Shown: positions 14,649 to 20,761 of the stretch, piece after piece
How positions within the stretch are numbered: the first letter of the stretch is position 1
How the letters are laid out: each line of letters starts with the position of its first letter
Assembly: GCA_934095965.1 (NCBI GenBank)
Contig: CAKOKR010000023.1
Span: forward strand, 1 to 20,761
Length of the DNA stretch: 20,761 nt
Reading direction: 5' to 3'
Source: an uncultured Bacilli bacterium
GTDB taxonomy: Bacteria > Bacillota_I > Bacilli_A > RF39 > UBA660
The notes under the pieces: generated by a model
What the model saw: the letters and a program-made list of their open reading frames with translations, nothing else
The model's database searches: none
What the model was told of the DNA's origin: nothing
Translations under genes and position numbers: made by a program

Positions 14649-16788
14649 ATTCATCTCCAAAGAAATCATCAAAAAATTCATCATCACTAACAACAGAATC
14701 ATCAATTACTTTACTATCTTTATCAACATTAATAACTGGTGCTTCAGGTAATACTTCTTCAGGTTCAACAATTTCTAATGTTTTATTTTCTTCTTCTTTT
14801 TTATCAACTTCAGGTAACAAATCATCTTCCTTAACTGAATCATCTTTTCTAACTTCATTTTTCATTGCTTCTTTTCTATCAAGTTCCTTAAACTTTTCAT
14901 CTAAATCTTTAAGCATACTATCAATATCCATATCACTTATACTAGGTCTAGATGGAGCACTTCCAAAATTAGGCATTCCCATTCCTTGAGAAAATGGACT
15001 AAATCCCATTCCCATATCCATTGGTCTAAACGGATTATTATTTTGAAAATTATTACCTTCTTCAGCCATCTTTTTATTTCTTTGTTCCATAACAAATTCT
15101 TTTAAATCAAAAATTTGTACTTCTCTTTTTGCTCTAGTTGGATAATCTTCTTCTTTTCTTTCAATACCCCATTCCATTTTGAAATCAGGTTCTAACTTAG
15201 TTCTAAATGGACTAGTTCTAAGTCTAATAATTATTGCTTCGAATAACTTCATTTTTTGTAAATCAGTAATCGTAATAAGTGGTCTAGTTGCATTTTTATC
15301 TTTTTCATCAGTTACTTTAACTTCACCACACATCTTACTTATTTCTTCCAAAGCCTTCATTTCTGTACTTATTAAGTAAACTATATTACCACAATTACCT
15401 TTAATAATTTCAGCAACATTATCACCATATACATCATTTAATTGAGCAAAGTTTTGAATAATAAATGTAAATCTAATGTCTCTGCTTCGAGCAGCTGACA
15501 CCATAGCATCAACATCTTTAAGTGGTGGCATATTTGCAAATTCATCTAATATAAAATTAGTTCTTACAGGAAGTTTACCACCATTTTCTTGAGCAGCATC
15601 AATTAATGTTTCATAACATTGTTTAATAAATATTGTCATTAATGAGTGATAAGTCTTCTTTTCATCATGAATAATCATAAATACTGCAGTCTTACCATTA
15701 CCAATATCTTTCATATCAAAATCACTATATGAAAGCATTTCACTCAAAGCTTCCCCAGTTGAGAAATTTCTTATCTTTTGTCTAAATGTTGCAAGCAAAC
15801 CACCCTTTGTATCATTCGGTGCATTAATAGTACTTGATGCAAACATATAAGCATTAGATTTTTCACCCTTCATACCAAAATATTCTTTAATATAATTACT
15901 AGTTGCATATCTTTCTTCCCCAACTGTACTCATTACATTTATACTATTTAAATTAACTTCTTCTTCTTTTCCATCTTGAAATAACCCTAAAGCTAAACCA
16001 GAAAAATAATCTGCTGCAGATTTTTCCCAGAAATCAGATTCACTCTTATTTGATGGATCATACAAAATATTTAAAGCAACGTCGTTTAATAATTCAATAG
16101 CTTTATCTGGATTGCCAGCTCTATAATATTTAAATGGTAATGTTAATGGATTCCATGAATTACCACGATTAGGTTCCCTAAAGTTTAATACAATTATTTT
16201 ATAACCTTTTTCTTTTAAATAACTAGCACTATATTTATATATTTCTCCTTTAGGGTCAGTAATAATCATTGATTCACCTTTTTTAGCAAGTAAATTAACC
16301 ATTGGTTTAACAACAGTTTGAGTTTTACCACTACCAGTAGACCCAATAACTAAGTTATGATATTCTCCATTATCAACCCACATTTCTTTTCCATTATTTA
16401 TAAGAGGTATCCCTGCAGCATCTAATGTATCAGCCAAAGGATCAACCCTTTCAATCCCAGATTGTTCTTTAATATCTTTATCCTTTGCCCAACTTGAATA
16501 ACCATCACTAGATTTTTTCTTCAAAATAATACCAAATCCACCATCTTTATCTTTCTTAAATATATAAGATGAAACACTTGTAAAAATACCAACTAAAGAT
16601 ATAATAAATAAAATTAATGTCGCAGCAATATACTTCGGTGTAAAAGCTAAAAATGGAAGCAACCCATAAAATGTGCCATCTGTTGATAATGAAACAAAAT
16701 TAAGTACAGCTATTGCACATAAATAAAGAAGTAATCCACAATAAACTACAAACAACAAAAAATCTTTTGGTTCAACTTTAAACTTCAT
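14647..16788 (-). CDS. virD4: Type IV secretion coupling ATPase (VirD4/TraG family)
   Basis: 713 residues. Two membrane helices (about 10-34 and 52-77) precede a cytosolic P-loop ATPase: NLVIGSTGSGKT holds Walker A (149-156), MIITDPKGEIY and FREPNRGNSWNPL are TraG/VirD4 signatures, Walker B is in NFILDEFANMP (about 411-421), followed by SAARSRDIRFTFIIQNFAQL. The coupling protein delivers DNA or protein substrates to the secretion channel. The tail (about 565-713) is unusual: a Met/Gly/Pro/Phe-rich stretch, then a long acidic run ending DDEFFDDFFGDE, possibly a docking region. It has its own promoter after the terminator of the upstream T4SS genes, so it may be expressed separately. No relaxase is in the window, so conjugation is not proven. 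Confidence 0.93.
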   Translation of the reverse strand: MKFKVEPKDFLLFVVYCGLLLYLCAIAVLNFVSLSTDGTFYGLLPFLAFTPKYIAATLILFIISLVGIFTSVSSYIFKKDKDGGFGIILKKKSSDGYSSWAKDKDIKEQSGIERVDPLADTLDAAGIPLINNGKEMWVDNGEYHNLVIGSTGSGKTQTVVKPMVNLLAKKGESMIITDPKGEIYKYSASYLKEKGYKIIVLNFREPNRGNSWNPLTLPFKYYRAGNPDKAIELLNDVALNILYDPSNKSESDFWEKSAADYFSGLALGLFQDGKEEEVNLNSINVMSTVGEERYATSNYIKEYFGMKGEKSNAYMFASSTINAPNDTKGGLLATFRQKIRNFSTGEALSEMLSYSDFDMKDIGNGKTAVFMIIHDEKKTYHSLMTIFIKQCYETLIDAAQENGGKLPVRTNFILDEFANMPPLKDVDAMVSAARSRDIRFTFIIQNFAQLNDVYGDNVAEIIKGNCGNIVYLISTEMKALEEISKMCGEVKVTDEKDKNATRPLITITDLQKMKLFEAIIIRLRTSPFRTKLEPDFKMEWGIERKEEDYPTRAKREVQIFDLKEFVMEQRNKKMAEEGNNFQNNNPFRPMDMGMGFSPFSQGMGMPNFGSAPSRPSISDMDIDSMLKDLDEKFKELDRKEAMKNEVRKDDSVKEDDLLPEVDKKEEENKTLEIVEPEEVLPEAPVINVDKDSKVIDDSVVSDDEFFDDFFGDE

Positions 16789-16817
16789 AATATTCTTCCC
16801 TTCATTTCTTAAATCTT

Positions 16818-16846
16818 ATTTTACCAAATTTCTAACAAAAAGTCAT
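16818..16846 (-). promoter_or_regulatory. Promoter of the coupling-protein gene
   Basis: Minus strand ATGACT (16846-16841), 17-base spacer ending TGG, TAAAAT (16823-16818): an extended -10 between the upstream terminator and the GAAGGGAAG ribosome site. Confidence 0.6.
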
Positions 16847-16867
16847 TACTTTTCCCTAAAGTTTTTC

Positions 16868-16898
16868 AAAAATAAAAAGTGTATATTTCAACACTTTT
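16868..16898 (-). terminator. Intrinsic terminator of the upstream T4SS unit
   Basis: Minus strand AAAAGTGT (16898-16891), 8-base loop, ACACTTTT (16882-16875), followed by TATTTTT. The TAA stop of the 16897 gene overlaps the first stem bases. Confidence 0.75.
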
Positions 16899-17694
16899 AC
16901 TGAATATTAATATCTAACTTATAATCCATTATATTTTTTTCCGTAATAACTATTTCATTACCATTATCATCTCTAACATTATAAGTTATAACTCCATCTT
17001 TTTCACTAGATGAATAAGAAAATATAACCGGTGTTAATCTATTAAATAAATCTTCAATATTATTTACAAAATTACTATAATTTTCATAATAACCTTTAGT
17101 ACTATTTCCCAATAAATTATAAGCATATTCACTATTAACATATAATAGATTAATAAATTCACCTATATACATAGATAACTTACTTGTAACAGATACATTA
17201 CTATCTTTATAAGTTAATCCATCTACTACACTAATAACTCCTTTAAAATAATAATTATCTAAATATAAAGCATAATCATTTCCATCTATTTTCTTTATAT
17301 TATATGTTTTTTTACTTAAATCAAGTATTAACTCATAATTTACATTGTTTGTAAAACTAACATCACTATCAACATAATCTTGATTAATTAAATAACCACT
17401 AACCAAATAAATTCCATAACCATCTTTATTATAATAATAAATGTTTCTAGCTATATAACCCACATTATCTGAATTACTATTAATTTCATAATAATCATTA
17501 ATAATACTTTGTATAGTAAAATACATACTATTATTTAATTTATTAAAATCTTTACTTGTTATTGTAACACTTTCATCTTTATCAATAGAAACATCAGGCT
17601 TTTTATTATTTGAAAAAATAACTATAACCAAGGAGAAAATACCAACTAATAAAACAATACCAATTCCAATTATAAAGCTTTTTTTATTATTCAT
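16897..17694 (-). CDS. Membrane-anchored extracytoplasmic protein, possible VirB8-like subunit
   Basis: 265 residues: short basic N-terminus, one hydrophobic helix (about 6-27), then ~235 residues outside the membrane. The outer part has many Tyr and Asn and alternating strands (GYGIYLVSGYLINQ, NYELILDLSKKTYNIKKI, DYALYLDNYYF) and a helical stretch around YVNSEYAYNLLG. No motif I recognise. It follows the 943-residue wall enzyme by nine bases with a strong AAGGAGG site and ends the VirB4 unit. Position, size and single anchor are what Gram-positive VirB8/TcpC-type channel subunits have, so such a role is plausible, but sequence alone does not show it. Its stop codon is in the terminator stem. 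Confidence 0.6.
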   Translation of the reverse strand: MNNKKSFIIGIGIVLLVGIFSLVIVIFSNNKKPDVSIDKDESVTITSKDFNKLNNSMYFTIQSIINDYYEINSNSDNVGYIARNIYYYNKDGYGIYLVSGYLINQDYVDSDVSFTNNVNYELILDLSKKTYNIKKIDGNDYALYLDNYYFKGVISVVDGLTYKDSNVSVTSKLSMYIGEFINLLYVNSEYAYNLLGNSTKGYYENYSNFVNNIEDLFNRLTPVIFSYSSSEKDGVITYNVRDDNGNEIVITEKNIMDYKLDINIQ

Positions 17695-17703
17695 TATTCC
17701 TCC

Positions 17704-20535
17704 TTATTTACATCCATTATTTACATATTCTATATAAGTATTAATACCACTATTTATACGATTTGGGCAAGTAATTTGCTTTTTAGCAGGAGATTCAAAT
17801 TCTAAACAAAATTTTTTGCCTATTTCTTCAGCAGAATAATTACCCAAAACATATTTATTAACACTGATATATGATTCATTTAATTCTTTATTAAAATATT
17901 CAAGCTGAGCCTGTAAAGATGTAGGTGACAAACCTTTTGATTTAGCATATTCAATCATATTAATTCTTCTACCATAACTCCATTGAACTAACCCAAAGCC
18001 AGCAGCTACATCCGCAGGAGCAGTATAAATAGTATCAATATTATAATTACTTCCATATTCTACTGCATTAGTTCTAAAACTACTTTCAGCAGCCATATTA
18101 ACCATAATACCAGCTATAGCATTTTTTGAAAAACCACTAGCAACTAATGCTAAACATACATTTTGTTGACCACCTTCATCACCAGTTGCAATAATATTAA
18201 TATTATTAGACACAGTAGGTCTTGGATTATCTGGATCAACATATTTTAATGGATCAAGTTTAACATTATTATTACGCATTTCATAATGCAAATGGCAACC
18301 TGTTGAACTACCACTATTACCAACCATGCCAAGTTTTTGACCTTGTTTAACTTCATCTCCAACTTGGACAGTTATACTATTTGGATACAAGTGACCATAT
18401 CTTGAAGTATTACCATCAGAGTGTTCAATAATAACATAATTACCCAAACCAGTACCACAGGGATTTTTATAATATCCATTATTATCACAAGTATCATTTA
18501 TTTTTATAACTTTACCATCCTTTGCAGCAATAACAACAGTATCATTACAAGTTGCACCAATATCTATTGCACCATGATTACTTACAACTCCAGCTATTTT
18601 TCTTTCACCAAAATATGAAGTAATTCTTGTACTAGTTGGAGCACCTCCATAAATATTCCCACTTGTTGCTTCCCTACTACCTATTGGCCACCAATAAGCA
18701 TCATTATCTGTCAACGTATAATAGGTACAATGTGCAGATAAATCATATATTTTATAATCATTATTTAATGATGTATCTATATTACTATAAATACTATTAT
18801 ATATTGTTTTATAATCTTCATTACCATAATGAAGTCCCATACTATCATAATTTTTTATACTATATGAAACATCAATAAAATGTAGATTCTCTAAACCACT
18901 ATTTTTAATAGACTCTCTTAATGAACTATTAAAATTATTAATACTTTCATTAGTGATTGAACCGTTTTTTGATTCATCAACAGGTCCAACAGATACAATA
19001 TAAATATTATTATTTTTCCATGTATTTGTAGCTAAATTATAATATTCATTATAATAATTATTAATATTACCTAAGTCATTAACACCTAACCAAATAACAA
19101 TATTATAAGAACTACTACTAGACATTTTGCTATCTATCAAAGTTTCAGCACCGCTTATTGCATTTGTTGAATTACCATCGAAAGTACCACTTCCAGTTAA
19201 CCAATTATAACCATATCCAACTCCATAAGCAGCATTAACTTCATTGATTAAACCTGCTATAATCATTCCTTTAGTACGTGAATCTCCAATATATAAAGTA
19301 CTTCGATATCCACCACTAACATTTTCATCATCGGATATATAAACATCATCTAAAATAGTTTGATAAGTTCCAGTACTTAAATTCATAGTATTTAAAGTAT
19401 CAGTTGTAATTGGCAAATAACTTTCAACACCAACATTATTAATCGATGAATTATATGATGATGATAAGTACAAATAATTACTTATACTATCATATAATGC
19501 AGATAATTTAGTTTTTGTTTCTGTAGACATATTATCATCATATTTATAATTACAATCATCAATTGCTAAAACTTTGGATGCACTATTGTAATTACCCATA
19601 CTTAAAGCATCAGTCTTTAATATAATCATTGCAGCTTTAATAACTTCATCATTATAACTACCATTGTTAATTAATGCATATGTTGTACCAACTACATAAT
19701 CTTTAATTGTTAAAATTTTAGTTGATTCAGTAAAACTACATGAAGTAAGAACTACTGACGATTCATTAAAGTTACAATCTTGACTATAATAACCATTGTT
19801 ATCAGGGTCCCCAAGCAACAAAATTAAAATCACAATAAAAAATATAATCAAAGCAATAACTAATAAAACCCATGGATTAGCTGCTATAAAAGCAACAATC
19901 TTCTTTTTTGCTACAGACGCCATAACTTTAACTTTTTCTTTAGCAGCTTTTTTTACAGCATTAGTACCCTTTTTAACTTCACTCTTTGCCTTATTTTTTA
20001 AAGCTTCTCCGGGATGCATCATATTATATGCATTTGCTTTAGTTTCATCTACTTTATTAACTAAAGCATTCTTCTTAGCATTAGCATAATTTAAATTATC
20101 TAATACCCTATTCATTTTACTCTTTACTTGAGTATTTGAACCATCTGCTTTAGCTGGACCAGTTTCTCCTTTTTTCATTTTCCAATCTTTATGACGTTCT
20201 TGATTTAACTGATCAACCTTTTTATTTAATTCATCTTGTCTATCTTTATAATAATTCTTATCATATACTCCATCTTTATTCTTAGCCTGATCATATTGTC
20301 TTTGACCAAACTTTTCTCTTCTAACAGATGGATTTTCATCCATAGTCTGTGGCTCAACCACTTGACTATTGTACTCAATTTGTTCATCAAGTACTCTTTC
20401 TAATTCATCTAAATTATTTATATCATGCAAACCAACTTGAGAAGCAATTGTTCTCAAGTTGTCTAATTGGGAATCACTATTTCCTATATCTAAACCTAAT
20501 TTCTTAGCTTTTTCTATAATTCTATCCGTTTGCAT
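17704..20535 (-). CDS. Four-domain membrane-anchored wall-remodelling protein of the T4SS
   Basis: 943 residues. Residues 1-205: cytosolic, charged, helical and basic; TM about 216-241; then outside: (i) a SpoIID-like segment (~270-345: ILTIKDYVVGTTYALIN then DEVIKAAMIILKTDALS); (ii) an SGNH/GDSL hydrolase-like domain (~411-590: LYIGDSR with Ser 419, IWLGVNDLGN, SMGLHY with His 569); (iii) an M23 LytM peptidase (~638-765: H654xxxD658, H715, H748xH750 all present); (iv) a phage-tail-type lysozyme domain (~788-940: NMAAESSF with Glu 817, GFGLVQW). Together it could cut glycan strands, remove acyl groups and cleave peptides. Known Gram-positive T4SS hydrolases such as CwlT have two enzyme domains; four is unusual. 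It directly follows VirB4. Start has GAGGTGG, itself in a small hairpin. Confidence 0.88.
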   Translation of the reverse strand: MQTDRIIEKAKKLGLDIGNSDSQLDNLRTIASQVGLHDINNLDELERVLDEQIEYNSQVVEPQTMDENPSVRREKFGQRQYDQAKNKDGVYDKNYYKDRQDELNKKVDQLNQERHKDWKMKKGETGPAKADGSNTQVKSKMNRVLDNLNYANAKKNALVNKVDETKANAYNMMHPGEALKNKAKSEVKKGTNAVKKAAKEKVKVMASVAKKKIVAFIAANPWVLLVIALIIFFIVILILLLGDPDNNGYYSQDCNFNESSVVLTSCSFTESTKILTIKDYVVGTTYALINNGSYNDEVIKAAMIILKTDALSMGNYNSASKVLAIDDCNYKYDDNMSTETKTKLSALYDSISNYLYLSSSYNSSINNVGVESYLPITTDTLNTMNLSTGTYQTILDDVYISDDENVSGGYRSTLYIGDSRTKGMIIAGLINEVNAAYGVGYGYNWLTGSGTFDGNSTNAISGAETLIDSKMSSSSSYNIVIWLGVNDLGNINNYYNEYYNLATNTWKNNNIYIVSVGPVDESKNGSITNESINNFNSSLRESIKNSGLENLHFIDVSYSIKNYDSMGLHYGNEDYKTIYNSIYSNIDTSLNNDYKIYDLSAHCTYYTLTDNDAYWWPIGSREATSGNIYGGAPTSTRITSYFGERKIAGVVSNHGAIDIGATCNDTVVIAAKDGKVIKINDTCDNNGYYKNPCGTGLGNYVIIEHSDGNTSRYGHLYPNSITVQVGDEVKQGQKLGMVGNSGSSTGCHLHYEMRNNNVKLDPLKYVDPDNPRPTVSNNINIIATGDEGGQQNVCLALVASGFSKNAIAGIMVNMAAESSFRTNAVEYGSNYNIDTIYTAPADVAAGFGLVQWSYGRRINMIEYAKSKGLSPTSLQAQLEYFNKELNESYISVNKYVLGNYSAEEIGKKFCLEFESPAKKQITCPNRINSGINTYIEYVNNGCK

Positions 20536-20542
20536 AAAACCA

Positions 20543-20554
20543 CCTCAAATGAGG
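20543..20554 (-). promoter_or_regulatory. Hairpin over the ribosome site of the wall-enzyme gene
   Basis: Minus strand CCTC (20554-20551), loop ATTT, GAGG (20546-20543); the right arm is part of the GAGGTGG ribosome site. It starts four bases after the TAA of the VirB4 gene. A ribosome finishing VirB4 would cover or melt it, so wall-enzyme translation may depend on VirB4 translation. The stem is only four G-C-rich pairs. Confidence 0.4.
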
Positions 20555-20557
20555 ATA

Positions 20558-20761
20558 TTAATAACCTCCACCTGAACCAAATGAATCTAATTCTTCTTGA
20601 GTAATAACAATTTGTATTTTCATTCTCTTATTACCACATATAAACAAAGCTTCACCTTGATTATAATATTTAATAGATTCCATTTCTGATTCATTTAAAT
20701 CAATTAATTTTGCTAAATCATCAACAGCTTGTTTTTTAAGTCCCATTACTAAGTAATATGA
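20558..20761 (-). CDS. virB4: VirB4/TraE-type T4SS ATPase, C-terminal end (partial)
   Basis: The frame is open to the window edge: upstream of the ATG at 20746 it continues as SYYLV, so this is the last ~67 residues of a larger protein, not a 62-residue gene. The sequence resembles the end of VirB4/TrbE-like conjugation ATPases: YYLVMGLKKQAVDDLAKLI, then LNESEMESIKYYNQGEALF, where the G-E-x-L-x-x-x-G-x-x-R pattern (GEALFICGNKRMKIQIVI) is typical, and a Gly-rich end SGGGY. VirB4 energises channel assembly and substrate transfer. The catalytic Walker motifs would lie outside this window. It leads the unit containing the wall enzyme and the anchored 265-residue protein. Confidence 0.75.
   Translation of the reverse strand, partial: SYYLVMGLKKQAVDDLAKLIDLNESEMESIKYYNQGEALFICGNKRMKIQIVITQEELDSFGSGGGY

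Noticed and set aside
14595..14705. N-terminal extension of the small rhodanese gene to 14705
   Set aside because: It would overlap the coupling-protein gene by about 60 bases and read through its terminator; the extension has no rhodanese-like sequence.
19796..20089. 97-residue plus-strand ORF inside the wall-enzyme gene
   Set aside because: Antisense to the lysine/alanine-rich head and membrane helix of the real gene; alanine/phenylalanine-rich shadow.
18700..20535. Sporulation gene because of the SpoIID-like segment
   Set aside because: The segment is one module in a VirB4-linked multi-domain wall protein; no other sporulation gene is present.
20558..20746. Complete 62-residue gene starting at ATG 20746
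   Set aside because: The frame is open through the window edge (codons for SYYLV precede the ATG) and the sequence matches the end of a VirB4-type ATPase.

Overview
Nature of the window. The DNA is very AT-rich (for example only 9 G/C in the 60 bases at 19021-19080), with AAGGAGG-type ribosome sites, short gaps and many start/stop overlaps. This fits a streamlined low-GC Firmicutes/Bacilli genome, most likely an uncultured gut lineage related to Erysipelotrichales or RF39-like Bacilli; that placement is inference. TGA is a real stop here (ATGA overlap at 6667-6670; TGA ends the 10400 gene), so this is not the mycoplasma code. All genes but one (12965-13711) are on the minus strand, so transcription runs from high to low coordinates. 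No tRNA, rRNA, CRISPR array, integrase or transposase was seen.

Layout in direction of transcription. (a) 20761-14632: a type IV secretion/conjugation-like module: the C-terminal end of a VirB4-type ATPase cut by the window edge, a 943-residue membrane-anchored wall-remodelling protein with four enzyme-like domains, an anchored hypothetical protein that could be a VirB8-like component, then, after a terminator and a new promoter, a VirD4/TraG coupling ATPase. (b) 14594-13708: a small rhodanese-like protein and a DedA/TVP38-type membrane protein. (c) 12965-13711 on the plus strand: an uncharacterised protein with its own promoter and terminator. (d) 12873-10144: an MscS channel followed by a secreted surface protein with a SipW-class N-terminus. 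The 3' end of that gene looks like the variable repeat of a diversity-generating retroelement (DGR), followed by a GC-rich block and a hairpin; no reverse transcriptase or template repeat is present. (e) 10090-9065: zinc alcohol/polyol-type dehydrogenase. (f) 9023-8433: soluble VanY/VanXY-like D,D-peptidase. (g) 8366-6422: operon of a small hypothetical protein, a membrane-anchored DNA-entry-type nuclease, a short-chain dehydrogenase and a DUF1653 protein. (h) 6346-1521: YjdF/DUF2238-like membrane protein, MacB-type ABC ATPase and two-repeat FtsX permease, then a membrane-anchored XRE regulator. (i) 1444-246: a coupled pair of membrane-anchored rhodanese-like and thioredoxin-like proteins, then a terminator and a decayed coding remnant.

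How it fits together. Most of the window concerns the cell surface: DNA or protein transport machinery with wall hydrolases, envelope ABC export with a membrane-bound regulator, extracytoplasmic thiol/sulfur chemistry, a mechanosensitive channel, and a surface protein that appears to be diversified. The strongest candidate for something new is the DGR-like variable surface protein with no retroelement nearby. Second is the four-domain wall enzyme next to VirB4. Another recurring feature is that stop codons lie inside or against intrinsic terminator hairpins.
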